Counted from the first letter of the stretch, positions 53,052 through 62,200 are shown. The stretch is DNA of 64,000 nucleotides from an uncultured Lachnospiraceae bacterium (GCA_910585965.1 CAJUHH010000002.1:186001-250000); one strand, 5' to 3'. Notes: generated from the sequence alone by a model not told the origin. Translations and numbers: made by a program.

Positions 53052-55347
53052 AAAGATATGCCTGTTAATCGCATGTCTGATAGCGGCGCTGTTTGCCGGC
53101 GGTTTTATGGCGCTATATCCTGTTTTTGAAAGCAAGGCGGATCAGTATTATAAAGACGGCTTATCGAGCGGCATGTTCCTTGGAAACTTATATAAGAGCA
53201 ATTACGTATTTTATAAGGATATCGCGGAAAAAGTCAATGAAACGATCTATAGTTATGACCAGCTGTATCTGGATATTGAGGAAGAATACCCGACGGATGT
53301 CCGTACGAGGGGCGGGGGAGAGGCAGGGCTGGAGGAAGAAACGATAGGCAATGTCTATATGCTCCTGGACGAGATGAAAATCGACATGGTCAATATTTTG
53401 AGCGAATGGGAGAGCGGGGTGGCGGCCCAGATCTCCCGGCAGATGGATTATTGCGTGATCGACAGAGGGACAGGGGAGTTTGTGAAAAATACCGGGAAGC
53501 ATATTGAGGCGCTGGCTGGCGGGGATGACAGCGAAAAGCAGAACCTTCCCTATGTATATTATGTCATGGTGACTTATGACAGCGTTGGAAACCCGGATTA
53601 TGTGGCAGTCAAGGGAAAGAACCCGGATGAACTGCTCAAAAGCGCCCAGGCGGTGATGAGGAGCAGGGATTTTGTTTCCCAGTTCGACAGCATGTATGAA
53701 GACGATTACTGCGTGCAGCAGAAGTATTTTTACGGATACAGCGATCTGGAAGGAAAGGGAAAGATCGTGAGCTGTGCCATCCAGGCTCCGAAAAACGTGA
53801 CTTTTATTTATGCTATGACCCAGGAACAAAAGGATGAGATGGTGAGGGGCAATATGCTCCAGACCGGCTGGGATGAATGGTATGCTTATTTCCAGGCAGG
53901 AACAGTCGATGTTTATCTGGTATTGCTGGGAATGCTGGCGGTTGTGGCATTGCTGCTGATGATGAATAAAAAATATTGCCTGCACCATACGAGGGCAGTA
54001 AGGATTCCTTTGGAAGCGGCCATATTTTTGGCTGTTATGATCGCCGGAGGATTCCAGAATACCGTGGTTGATCTGGTGAACTATACCAATCGGGGCTATT
54101 TTGACAGCATGTGGAGTGAATATCTGTTTTTCCTTCCATTGGAAAGTTATCCGATCTTAACAGGGGCAGTGAATTTCTCGGTTTTGTTCCTCCTTTTTGG
54201 CGGTTGGTTTTATACGGTCCATACGGTGGGAGAACTGCCGGCGCTCGGGATCCGGGGATTTATAAAAGAGAGAAGCCTGTGCGTGCGCCTGCTGACAAGG
54301 TTTGGCCGATGGCTCCGCAAGCTTTGGCGGGGGTTCCAGGATGAACTGCTGCACGTGGATTTGGGCGAGAATATCGGGCATACGCTCCATAAGGTGCTTT
54401 TCGTTAATTTTATCCTGTTGGGACTCATATGCAGTATATGGTTTTTCGGGTGGTTCGCGCTCATTATTTACTCTGTTTTGCTGTATTTCCTGCTGAAAAA
54501 ATATATAAGGAAATTACAGGATCAGTACCAGAAGCTTCTGGACGCCACAGGGTCGATTGCGGAGGGGAACCTGAACACGACTTTTGACGAGGATTTTGGA
54601 GTGTTTGAGTCTTATAAGGAGGAACTGTATAAGATCCAGGAAGGGTTCCGAAAAGCGGTGGATGAGGAAGTAAAGAGCCAGAGGATGAAGGCGGAGCTGA
54701 TTACCAATGTTTCCCATGATCTGAAAACTCCTTTGACGGCGATCACTACTTATATCGATCTGTTGAAAGAAGAGGGAGTGACGGAGAAGCAGAGGAAGGA
54801 ATATGTTGCCGTGCTGGAGAAAAAGTCTTTGCGCCTGAAACGGCTGATCGAGGATCTGTTCGAAGTCAGCAAGGCGAGCAGCCGGAATGTGACGGTGAAC
54901 CTGGTGGAGGTGGATATTTGTAATCTGATGCGCCAGGCATATCTGGAATATGAAGACAAGATCGAGGACGCGAATCTGCTTTTCCGCTTCCGTATGCCGG
55001 AAGGGAAAGTAGTGTTGAAGCTGGACAGCGAGAAAACGTACCGTATATTTGAAAACCTATATTCTAATATTATCAAATATGCGATGCCTGGAAGCCGGGT
55101 TTATGTGGACTTGGAGGAACAGGACGACAAAGTCGTGATCGGACTGCGGAATATGTCTGCGGCGGAACTGCATGTACGGCCGGAAGAGCTGACGGAACGG
55201 TTCGTACGGGGGGACAGTTCGAGGAATACGGAAGGCAGCGGCCTGGGCCTGGCGATTGCGAAGAGCTTTGCGGAGATCCAGGGAGGAAATATGGAAATCG
55301 TGGTGGACGGCGATTTGTTTAAGATCGTGCTGACCTGGAATAAATAA
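53026..55347 (+). CDS. Sensor histidine kinase
   Basis: A 773-residue membrane sensor kinase starting with TTG inside the response regulator gene. One membrane segment (about 11-31) is followed by an extracellular domain of about 270 residues, then roughly six further segments (about 300-500), a linker, HisKA with phospho-acceptor His564 in NVSHDLKTPL and an HATPase_c domain (N-box ENLYSNIIKYA, G2 SSRNTEGSGLGLAIAKS). The large extracellular domain has no recognised fold and the stimulus is unknown. The ribosome site is AAAGGTGG. Confidence 0.92.
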   Translation: MDTKLKSNKKICLLIACLIAALFAGGFMALYPVFESKADQYYKDGLSSGMFLGNLYKSNYVFYKDIAEKVNETIYSYDQLYLDIEEEYPTDVRTRGGGEAGLEEETIGNVYMLLDEMKIDMVNILSEWESGVAAQISRQMDYCVIDRGTGEFVKNTGKHIEALAGGDDSEKQNLPYVYYVMVTYDSVGNPDYVAVKGKNPDELLKSAQAVMRSRDFVSQFDSMYEDDYCVQQKYFYGYSDLEGKGKIVSCAIQAPKNVTFIYAMTQEQKDEMVRGNMLQTGWDEWYAYFQAGTVDVYLVLLGMLAVVALLLMMNKKYCLHHTRAVRIPLEAAIFLAVMIAGGFQNTVVDLVNYTNRGYFDSMWSEYLFFLPLESYPILTGAVNFSVLFLLFGGWFYTVHTVGELPALGIRGFIKERSLCVRLLTRFGRWLRKLWRGFQDELLHVDLGENIGHTLHKVLFVNFILLGLICSIWFFGWFALIIYSVLLYFLLKKYIRKLQDQYQKLLDATGSIAEGNLNTTFDEDFGVFESYKEELYKIQEGFRKAVDEEVKSQRMKAELITNVSHDLKTPLTAITTYIDLLKEEGVTEKQRKEYVAVLEKKSLRLKRLIEDLFEVSKASSRNVTVNLVEVDICNLMRQAYLEYEDKIEDANLLFRFRMPEGKVVLKLDSEKTYRIFENLYSNIIKYAMPGSRVYVDLEEQDDKVVIGLRNMSAAELHVRPEELTERFVRGDSSRNTEGSGLGLAIAKSFAEIQGGNMEIVVDGDLFKIVLTWNK

Positions 55348-55350
55348 CAG

Positions 55351-55395
55351 GACGGCTCCGGAATGGGAGAAGCAGCTCATTCCGGGGTCGTTTTT
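55351..55395 (+). terminator. Intrinsic terminator after the histidine kinase gene
   Basis: A stem of about 14 bp with two G-T pairs (55351-55365 with 55378-55391) is followed by TTTTT at 55391-55395. Confidence 0.75.
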
Positions 55396-55451
55396 GGCTC
55401 GCTAAAATTTTACTTTGCCGATGGGGGAATCTCTCCGCTGCATGACGATAA

Positions 55452-55480
55452 TTGACTTTTTATTTAAAATGGGCTAAAGT
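55452..55480 (+). promoter_or_regulatory. Promoter of the GGDEF protein gene
   Basis: TTGACT at 55452-55457 and TAAAGT at 55475-55480 with a 17-nt spacer, about 70 nt before the start. Confidence 0.4.
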
Positions 55481-55549
55481 TATTTCATTATTGTAAGTGA
55501 CTTAAAAATGGAAGCTGGCTATTTTATCGACAGGCGGGAGGGATATGTG

Positions 55550-56935
55550 ATGAAAACAGTAAAGAAATTATGGGACGAAGCTTGTTTTGACCGATATATT
55601 TTTATAGGGCTGGCTGCGATTGAACTTTTGATGTCTTTTACCTTTTTGGGGTATATCCACATACCCCCTATTTCCGTTACAATAGCCTATCTTCCCATTT
55701 TGGTTGCAGGGTGCTTGTTTGGGCCTGTGGAATCTGTGATTATGGGGTTTATTTTTGGAATCGCCAGCATGTATAAAGCATCTGCCACGTATGTTATGCC
55801 TGCGGATGCGGTTTTTTCTCCGTTTTTAAGCGGGTTTCCGCCTTACAGCATGTTGTTGAGCGTTGGAACTAGGGCATTGTTCGGGTTTGTGGCTGGAATG
55901 GCGTTTTTGCTTGTAAAAAAAAGAAAGCATTACCGGCTATGGATCGGAGTAATTTCAGCAGTTGCCCCCAAGGTGCATTCGCTGATCGTGTATACTGCAA
56001 TGGGGATATTGTTTCCGGAATTGGGATACCGCTACAGTTCAGCTTTTCGGTATGACCTGGACGATGCGGTCTTTGCCGTGGTCTGCGTAATTGTTGTTGA
56101 ATTGTGCTGGGCAGCTTATCAAAGCAATACGATACAGAATATAAAATTGTATATCAACCAGTCTATCAATAATCCTTATGCGTCAGGAAAGGTAATCCTG
56201 TTTTTCTTTTTTTTCGAAACTTTTCTGGTGTATATGGCGGTTTCAGCAGCGGTCTATTTTTCCCAAAGAGAATCCTATATGCTGGAACGGCATGGATTGG
56301 CGGTATCCGATATGATTTCCGGGGATTTGCTGCTTTTGCAGATACAATTTGTGGTAGCTATTCTGTCGCTGGATGTGATTTCGATGGTTTTTCTGATTTC
56401 TATTTATAAGTATATGTCTTATAAAGAATATAAGGGAGAGATTGATGAACTGACGGGTATCATGGGAAGAAGAATGTTTCTTTACCATTGCGGAAAACTG
56501 CAGAAAGCAAATGGCTTTGGCACGGAAAAAACAGGATGGTTCCTGTTTGTGGATGCAGATTATTTTAAGGAAGTCAATGATACGTTCGGGCATGCCGCAG
56601 GGGATAAGGTATTGCAGGAGATTGCGGTGAATCTGAGGGGCATTGTTGGAGAAGACGGAAAAGTGGGAAGGATCGGCGGGGATGAATTTGCTGTCATTAT
56701 TGAGGGGGCGATCGCGCAGGAGGAACTGGAGCATCGGCTGGATCAATTTTTGGAAGCGATTTCCCATACGCTGCCCGATAAAAAAATAAGCTGCAGCATA
56801 GGCGCGTATCAGTTTGTTTTTCCGCAGAGCATAAAGCATTTACTGACGGAAACAGATCGTATGCTGTACGAGGCAAAGGCGGCCGGCCGGGCCTGTTATG
56901 CGGTAAAGGCATGTATTCCTGACAGTTCGCCCTGA
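55550..56935 (+). CDS. Diguanylate cyclase with ECF-S-like membrane sensor
   Basis: A 461-residue membrane protein with two parts. Residues about 18-185 resemble an ECF transporter S component (IHIPPISVTIAYLPILVAGC, then FGIASMYKASAT and further helices), followed by two more membrane segments (about 205-280). Residues about 300-455 form a GGDEF domain with the intact GGDEF motif at 376-380, so it should make cyclic di-GMP. No RxxD inhibitory site is seen before the motif. The ATG at 55550 follows GGGAGGGAT. A vitamin- or small-molecule-sensing role of the membrane part is inferred. Confidence 0.88.
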   Translation: MKTVKKLWDEACFDRYIFIGLAAIELLMSFTFLGYIHIPPISVTIAYLPILVAGCLFGPVESVIMGFIFGIASMYKASATYVMPADAVFSPFLSGFPPYSMLLSVGTRALFGFVAGMAFLLVKKRKHYRLWIGVISAVAPKVHSLIVYTAMGILFPELGYRYSSAFRYDLDDAVFAVVCVIVVELCWAAYQSNTIQNIKLYINQSINNPYASGKVILFFFFFETFLVYMAVSAAVYFSQRESYMLERHGLAVSDMISGDLLLLQIQFVVAILSLDVISMVFLISIYKYMSYKEYKGEIDELTGIMGRRMFLYHCGKLQKANGFGTEKTGWFLFVDADYFKEVNDTFGHAAGDKVLQEIAVNLRGIVGEDGKVGRIGGDEFAVIIEGAIAQEELEHRLDQFLEAISHTLPDKKISCSIGAYQFVFPQSIKHLLTETDRMLYEAKAAGRACYAVKACIPDSSP

Positions 56936-57024
56936 TCGTTTCTGCTTGATCGGGGAATGGCGCGAATTGACAAGAAAATAGGGGCAAATTATAATGGGGA
57001 GAAAGAAAGGGAAGGGTTATCATC

Positions 57025-57963
57025 ATGAAAATAGAATTTACAAAAATGCATGGATGCGGCAATGATTATGTATACATTAACGGCGCAGACATACAGATTG
57101 CGGAAAGCAGGAAGCCGGAGCTGGTGCGGCGATTGAGCGACAGGCATTTCGGGATTGGAGGGGACGGGGTCATTTTCATCCACCCGCTTAACGGGGAAGC
57201 GGCGCACGCGGGCCGGAACCAGCAGGAAGACGGAGAGCCGAACCGGGCTTTGTACGGCGGCGAAGACGGGCTGGCGGATTTCGAGATGGAGATGTATAAT
57301 GCGGACGGATCCCGGGCAGAGATGTGCGGGAACGGGATACGGTGCGTGGCAAAATATGTATATGACAAGGGATTGACGGATAAAAAATCGATCCGCATCG
57401 CAAGCTGCGGAAAGGTGAAGCATTTGGATCTTGCGGTAGAGGACGGAAAAGCGGTAAGCATCAAGGTCAATATGGGAGCGCCGATCCTGAAGGCGGAAGA
57501 GGTTCCTGTCATTTCCGGGCAGGAGGAAGCGATTGCCGAGAGGATCGAGGTGGAAGGAAAAGAGTATGAAATGACCTGCGTATCGATGGGCAATCCCCAT
57601 GCGGTGGTTTTTATGAAGGAATGGGAAGACCTGGATCATTTTGCGATAGAAAAGACAGGTCCTTATTTTGAAAATCATATGCGTTTTCCGAAAAGGACGA
57701 ATACGGAGTTTGTCAAAGTAATCGACAGGCATACGGTGCAGATGAGAGTGTGGGAGAGAGGAACGGGAGAGACGCTGGCCTGCGGGACAGGAGCCTGTGC
57801 AACAGCGGTGGCCTGTGTCTTAAACGGCCTGACGGAGGAGGAAATTACCGTGAAACTGCTGGGAGGGGAACTCCTTATCCGCTGGGACAGGGAAGAGAAT
57901 ACGGTTTATATGACAGGGCCGGCGGCGGTTGTTTTTGAAGGAACGGCAGAAATGGATTTATGA
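57025..57963 (+). CDS. dapF: Diaminopimelate epimerase
   Basis: Converts LL- to meso-diaminopimelate for lysine and peptidoglycan. The 312-residue protein has both catalytic cysteines: Cys101 in EMCGNGIRC and Cys253 in LACGTGACA. The N-terminal KMHGCGNDYVYI is typical. Residues about 56-82 are an insertion rich in Gly, Glu, Asn and Gln compared with the usual short loop, which makes the protein longer than the common 270-280. It is followed by dapL after 22 nt, the two steps of the aminotransferase route. Confidence 0.95.
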   Translation: MKIEFTKMHGCGNDYVYINGADIQIAESRKPELVRRLSDRHFGIGGDGVIFIHPLNGEAAHAGRNQQEDGEPNRALYGGEDGLADFEMEMYNADGSRAEMCGNGIRCVAKYVYDKGLTDKKSIRIASCGKVKHLDLAVEDGKAVSIKVNMGAPILKAEEVPVISGQEEAIAERIEVEGKEYEMTCVSMGNPHAVVFMKEWEDLDHFAIEKTGPYFENHMRFPKRTNTEFVKVIDRHTVQMRVWERGTGETLACGTGACATAVACVLNGLTEEEITVKLLGGELLIRWDREENTVYMTGPAAVVFEGTAEMDL

Positions 57964-57985
57964 CAGAGACAGGAGGAGAAAAATT

Positions 57986-59200
57986 ATGTTTAAAATAAAC
58001 GACAATTATTTAAAACTGCCAGGGAGCTATCTGTTTTCTATGATTGCGAAAAAAGTAAATGCTTATTCCCAGGCGAACCCGGGGAAAAAGATTATCCGAC
58101 TTGGGATCGGCGACGTGACTTTGCCGATTGCCCCGGCGATTATTGAGTCTCTGCACGGCGCGGTGGACGAGATGGGCAGGGCGGAAACTTTCCGGGGATA
58201 TGCGCCCGACCTGGGATATGAATTCTTAAGGAATGCGATTGCGGAAAACGATTATAAGGCGAGGGGATGCGGGATAGAGGCGGATGAGATCTTTATTTCC
58301 GACGGCGCAAAATGCGACTCGGGCAATATCCAGGAGATTTTCAGCGCGGACAACCGCATTGCTGTCTGTGACCCGGTGTATCCGGTATATGTGGATACCA
58401 ATGTGATGGCGGGAAGGGCCGGGGCTTATGACGCGCAAAAGGAAACATGGAGCGATATCATTTATATGCCCTGCCTGGCAGAAAATGATTTTGCGCCCGA
58501 GCTGCCGAAGGAAACACCGGATATCATTTATCTCTGCTTTCCGAATAATCCTACTGGGGCAGCCGTGACAAAGGGCCGTCTGCAGGAATGGGTGGATTAT
58601 GCCAATCGGACAGGGGCGGCGATCATCTATGATGCGGCCTATGAGGCTTATATTTCCCAGGAAAATGTGCCTCATACGATTTATGAATGCGAAGGGGCGA
58701 GGACTTGTGCGATTGAACTGCGTTCTTTTTCCAAAAACGCCGGTTTTACAGGAGTGCGTCTTGGATTTACGGTGATCCCCAAGGAATTAAAATGCGGGGA
58801 CGTGTCGCTCCATTCCCTGTGGGCGAGGAGGCACGGGACGAAGTATAACGGAGCGCCCTATATTGTGCAGCGCGCAGGGGAGGCGGTTTATTCCAAAGAA
58901 GGGCAGGCCCAGGTCAGGGAGCAGGTGGCCTATTATATGAAGAATGCGAAATATATCATGGAAGGGCTGAGGGAAGCGGGATATACTGTTTCCGGCGGCG
59001 TGAATGCCCCTTATATTTGGCTGAAAGCGCCGGATGGAATGACGAGCTGGGAATTTTTCGATTTTCTGCTGGAAAAAGCGAACGTGGTGGGGACTCCGGG
59101 ATCGGGATTCGGCCCCAGCGGGGAAACTTATTTCAGACTGACCGCGTTCGGAAGCTATGAAAATACGGTAGAGGCTGTGGAACGGATGAAAAGGCTGTAA
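57986..59200 (+). CDS. dapL: LL-diaminopimelate aminotransferase
   Basis: A 404-residue PLP enzyme that turns tetrahydrodipicolinate directly into LL-diaminopimelate, bypassing succinylated or acetylated intermediates. RLGIGDVTLPIAPAII near residues 38-53, CFPNNPTGA near 184-192 and the PLP lysine block SFSKNAGFTG with Lys250 are diagnostic. The start at 57986 follows AGGAGGAG. It forms a two-gene operon with dapF; this route is common in Clostridia. Confidence 0.96.
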   Translation: MFKINDNYLKLPGSYLFSMIAKKVNAYSQANPGKKIIRLGIGDVTLPIAPAIIESLHGAVDEMGRAETFRGYAPDLGYEFLRNAIAENDYKARGCGIEADEIFISDGAKCDSGNIQEIFSADNRIAVCDPVYPVYVDTNVMAGRAGAYDAQKETWSDIIYMPCLAENDFAPELPKETPDIIYLCFPNNPTGAAVTKGRLQEWVDYANRTGAAIIYDAAYEAYISQENVPHTIYECEGARTCAIELRSFSKNAGFTGVRLGFTVIPKELKCGDVSLHSLWARRHGTKYNGAPYIVQRAGEAVYSKEGQAQVREQVAYYMKNAKYIMEGLREAGYTVSGGVNAPYIWLKAPDGMTSWEFFDFLLEKANVVGTPGSGFGPSGETYFRLTAFGSYENTVEAVERMKRL

Positions 59201-59202
59201 GG

Positions 59203-59387
59203 TTAGTGTGAAGAGAAGTTCTAAGGCTCGCACCAGTGGGTGCTTTGCCAAGAACTTCTAAGACTTCACACCGAAAAATGCTTGAAAAGCGGCATTTTTC
59301 ATCCAGATTTGCGATTCCGCGAAGCGGAATCATGGGAGTTAGTGTGAGAAGAATTTCTGCGGAATACGGAAGAGACGGCGGCCATGA
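59203..59387. other. Structured intergenic region with three hairpins and a direct repeat
   Basis: Between dapL and the sigma factor gene: a large imperfect stem (59207-59222 with 59251-59271), a terminator-like stem AAAAATGC/GCATTTTT (59274-59281 with 59292-59299), and a perfect 8-bp hairpin GATTCCGC/GCGGAATC (59313-59320 with 59324-59331). A GTTAGTGTGA sequence occurs at both 59203 and 59338 as part of a 21-nt imperfect direct repeat. Confidence 0.6.
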
Positions 59388-59411
59388 ATGACGCTGGGGC
59401 GGAGGAGCGGT

Positions 59412-60002
59412 GTGGGCGAGGAACTGTTTGAAAAATGTATAAAGGATATGGCCAACGGGGATAAACAAGGGCTGCGTATGGTTTACGAGGCATACGCCGG
59501 CTATATTTATACAGTAGTTTACGGAATATTGGGAAGCAGGGAAAATGCGGAGGATGTCACCAGCGAGTTTTTTATACGGCTTTGGGAAAGGGCAGGGCAG
59601 TACAGGCCGGGAAAAGGCCACAGGGGATATCTGGCGGCGATGGCCAGGAATATGTCGATCGATTACCTGCGGAAATATAAAAAAGAAGAGCTGACGGCCG
59701 CAGTTCATGAAGCGGACGACAGGGAAGAGGAAGGGAGGCATTGGAAGAAATGGGCATTTCGCGCGGGCGGGAACGAAGATAAGGGGGCAAGCGTGGAGAA
59801 CGAAGTGATCGGAAGGATGGCGCTGAAAGAGGTACTCCTTTTGTTGAAGCCAGGCGAAAGGCAGATCGTAAATATGAAGGTGCTTGGCGGGCTGACGTTC
59901 AAGGAAATTGCAGAACTGCTCTCGCTTCCGATGGGAACTGTCACATGGAAATACCAGAACGCGATGAAAAAGTTGAGGAGGTGCGGTTATGAAGAGCCTT
60001 GA
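59412..60002 (+). CDS. ECF-type RNA polymerase sigma factor
   Basis: A 196-residue sigma-70 family ECF factor. Region 2 (about residues 20-85) contains ILGSRENAEDVTSEFFIRLW and MARNMSIDYLRKYK; region 4 (about 125-190) contains LKPGERQIVNMKVLGGLTFKE and the helix-turn-helix to the end. The GTG at 59412 is chosen because GGAGGAG stands 5-6 nt before it; an ATG at 59388 is the alternative. Its end overlaps the next gene by 14 nt, a typical sigma/anti-sigma pair. Confidence 0.9.
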   Translation: MGEELFEKCIKDMANGDKQGLRMVYEAYAGYIYTVVYGILGSRENAEDVTSEFFIRLWERAGQYRPGKGHRGYLAAMARNMSIDYLRKYKKEELTAAVHEADDREEEGRHWKKWAFRAGGNEDKGASVENEVIGRMALKEVLLLLKPGERQIVNMKVLGGLTFKEIAELLSLPMGTVTWKYQNAMKKLRRCGYEEP

Positions 60003-60681
60003 AAAGGAATACCGAAAAATGCTTCAGGAAGAACTGCCGGATCTCTGGAACCGGATCGAGGAGAGGATACCGGAAAGGGAAAAAAAGCTTTTCGGCGTGG
60101 CGGACCGGCAGGGGATGCCGCAGAGGGAAGAGGCATCATTCTGCGGGCAGGAGAGGACAAAAAACTTGCTGGGAGAAGCTCCGCTGCGGAAATCTTCGTG
60201 GCAAAAATATGCTTTGCTTGCAGCGGCATGTCTTTGCATGGTATTTGTAGTTCCTATGCTGTATGGCGGCGCGGCCGGGAAACAGGCATGTGAGACATCG
60301 GCACCCATGGAAGAGGCGGCTTTTATGGAAGAGTCGGCTTTTGCCCGGGCGGAGGAAACGGCGGATATGGCGGCAGCGGGCGCGGAGGAAGAGGGCGGTA
60401 TCTTGTCTGGGACGGAGAAAGAAGCGCCTGGGATGGCGGACGGGACTGTGGTTTTCGGCGTGGAAGTCCGCATACTGGAAAAAGCGCAGATGAATTACCA
60501 TACGGTTTACCGGGCAGAAGTAAGGAACGGAAATGATATATTTTCTGCCGGGGAAGAACTGGAAATACTGGCGGAAGAAGGACAGGGGGAAACGCTGGCG
60601 GAAGGAGAGGCATACTGCGTCGATCTGATTTATGATTCCCGGTGGGAGATACCGTTCCGCTTGTTTCAAAATGGGCAATGA
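59989..60681 (+). CDS. Probable anti-sigma factor, single-pass membrane protein
   Basis: A 230-residue protein with a cytoplasmic N-terminus of about 70 residues that contains charged helices, one membrane segment (about 72-92), a long Ala/Glu/Met-rich low-complexity linker, and a C-terminal extracytoplasmic domain (about 145-230) of beta type. No zinc ZAS motif is present. The 14-nt overlap with the ECF sigma gene and the topology support an anti-sigma role; sequence alone does not prove it. Confidence 0.65.
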   Translation: MKSLEKEYRKMLQEELPDLWNRIEERIPEREKKLFGVADRQGMPQREEASFCGQERTKNLLGEAPLRKSSWQKYALLAAACLCMVFVVPMLYGGAAGKQACETSAPMEEAAFMEESAFARAEETADMAAAGAEEEGGILSGTEKEAPGMADGTVVFGVEVRILEKAQMNYHTVYRAEVRNGNDIFSAGEELEILAEEGQGETLAEGEAYCVDLIYDSRWEIPFRLFQNGQ

Positions 60682-60685
60682 ACTC

Positions 60686-61327
60686 TTATAAGCCGCATGC
60701 TTCGAAAAAAATTTCCCCTTCCTTACTGGCAATTTCCAGGCTGCCGCTGTCGATCCAGCGGATCTGCCCGAGATATTGCCGATAAACCCAGAAAAAGGGT
60801 TCCGATGTTGTAACCGGTATTTTTTTCGTTACTCTTTTATTCTGGGTAATGATCAGGAAAATACCGGTTTCGTCTATGGTCTGTACGATTCTGAGATGGG
60901 CTTGTTTATGCCGGTCGGGGGAAGGGGAAGGTTTTCCGTGCATCCATTGGTTTTTGAAATTGCTGGCAAGGATGGAGCGGCGTATGCCGTCGAAATAGGG
61001 GAGGTTCCAATCCCATTTTACGCCTAAGTACAGAATGGAACTGTTGATAAGCTCCAGGTAAAAGAGGCTTTTCTCCGATGAGGGCAAGGAGGAAAAGCGG
61101 CCGGGGCAGAATGGCATATGGAGGCGGATATATCCATTGCGGCGGGAAGAGATATAGGGGCGTGCGGCTTTTTCATTGCAGGATATATTCAGTTTTTTGC
61201 AATGGGCATTTTCATAATATTTTAATAAACGTAAATACATATCGATAACAGGCGAGCTTTCTTCACGGATCTTTTCGGTCAAATCATGGTCATATTCTGA
61301 ACAAATATCTATATTATTGAATCGCAT
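60686..61327 (-). CDS. Hypothetical protein
   Basis: A 213-residue soluble protein that I do not recognise. It begins with charged helices, then shows IRLHMPFCPGRFSSLPSSEK and YLELINSSILYLGVKWDW in the middle, and ends with a beta-rich segment with several aromatic residues (PFFWVYRQYLGQIRWID). No catalytic motif or membrane segment. An AAAAAAGGAACC site precedes the ATG at 61327. Convergent with the anti-sigma gene and divergent from the small HTH gene. Confidence 0.6.
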   Translation of the reverse strand: MRFNNIDICSEYDHDLTEKIREESSPVIDMYLRLLKYYENAHCKKLNISCNEKAARPYISSRRNGYIRLHMPFCPGRFSSLPSSEKSLFYLELINSSILYLGVKWDWNLPYFDGIRRSILASNFKNQWMHGKPSPSPDRHKQAHLRIVQTIDETGIFLIITQNKRVTKKIPVTTSEPFFWVYRQYLGQIRWIDSGSLEIASKEGEIFFEACGL

Positions 61328-61493
61328 AAAGGTTCCTTTTTTGCTGCAATATTATTTTGCTTACCAATATTGTACAATACCTTTTCTTTTTATTCCAGTC
61401 AGACATCAAAATTCTATATGTAATCATATTGAACTCCCCTGTGAAAATTATATCTTATAAAAGTTAAAAATATTATAAAAAAGTAAAATATAA

Positions 61494-61522
61494 TTGACAA
61501 TTAAAATGAATGATTTTATAAT
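61494..61522 (+). promoter_or_regulatory. Consensus promoter before the small HTH gene
   Basis: TTGACA at 61494-61499 and TATAAT at 61517-61522 with a 17-nt spacer: a perfect housekeeping consensus. The predicted transcription start near 61530 leaves a leader of only about 10-20 nt. Confidence 0.85.
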
Positions 61523-61539
61523 GCAAGTAAAAGAAGGAG

Positions 61540-61767
61540 GTGGACGGGATAAAGAATCTGAAAATGAAGCTGGCGCGGATGGAAAAGGATATTTCGCAGA
61601 CAGAACTGGCGAACCGGCTTGGGGTATCAAGGCAGACGGTATGGATGATTGAATCGGGCGATTACAATCCGACTTTGAAATTATGTATTTCCATTTGCAG
61701 GGAACTGGGAAAGACACTGGATGATTTATTTTGGGAGGATAAGCAGGATGAAGAAGAGCGGACTTGA
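61540..61767 (+). CDS. XRE-family HTH regulator, small, unusual start
   Basis: A small helix-turn-helix regulator (about 72-75 residues) of the group that begins MKNLKxKLAR: KNLKMKLARMEKDISQTELA then NRLGVSRQTVWMIESGDYNP as recognition region. The AAGGAGG ribosome site at 61534-61540 overlaps the GTG at 61540; the codon where relatives have ATG reads ATA (61549-61551), at ideal spacing, so either the GTG, an ATA or the downstream ATG at 61564 is used. It overlaps the next gene by 20 nt, a common pairing of such regulators with small membrane proteins. Confidence 0.85.
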   Translation: MDGIKNLKMKLARMEKDISQTELANRLGVSRQTVWMIESGDYNPTLKLCISICRELGKTLDDLFWEDKQDEEERT

Positions 61768-62200
61768 TGAAAGACAGGAACGGATTATGGAAGAGATTGG
61801 GGCAAAAAGCTTTACCGTCATGTTTTTGGTATGCGCGGCGGTGATCGTCGGGGAACTCGCCTGGAGCGGCGACCTGGGAAGTGTCGCAGGAGAAACGGCG
61901 GTGCTGGCGGCTGGAGGCATAATATATATGGCCGGATGCATGAAAAATGGTATTTGGACGAAAAGCGGGAGGAAAATGACTCTTGGACAGAATATATTGT
62001 TGAGCGTTATTTTTTCCGGCATTTTTTCTGCCGCATATGCGTTTATGATTGCCAGGAAAACTGCTGACGGCGTGAATGTGGCGAGAATCGCAGGATTATT
62101 TTTTATCGTCGTCGCCGCTTTCTGTTTTCTATGCTTATGGTGCCTCGGGAAGCTGGCATGGAACAAGCATGAGAAAGAGGAAAACAGATGCCAGGAATAG
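61748..62200 (+). CDS. Small membrane protein cotranscribed with HTH regulator
   Basis: A 150-residue protein starting MKKSGLDERQERIMEEIGAK, followed by four hydrophobic segments (about 22-37, 48-63, 82-100 and 115-135). The LDERQ start is typical of small membrane proteins paired with one-domain HTH regulators in clostridia (DUF6773-like). GGGAGGAT lies 7 nt before the ATG. Overlaps both neighbours (20 nt with the HTH gene, 13 nt with the metallopeptidase gene), indicating one transcript. Confidence 0.75.
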   Translation: MKKSGLDERQERIMEEIGAKSFTVMFLVCAAVIVGELAWSGDLGSVAGETAVLAAGGIIYMAGCMKNGIWTKSGRKMTLGQNILLSVIFSGIFSAAYAFMIARKTADGVNVARIAGLFFIVVAAFCFLCLWCLGKLAWNKHEKEENRCQE

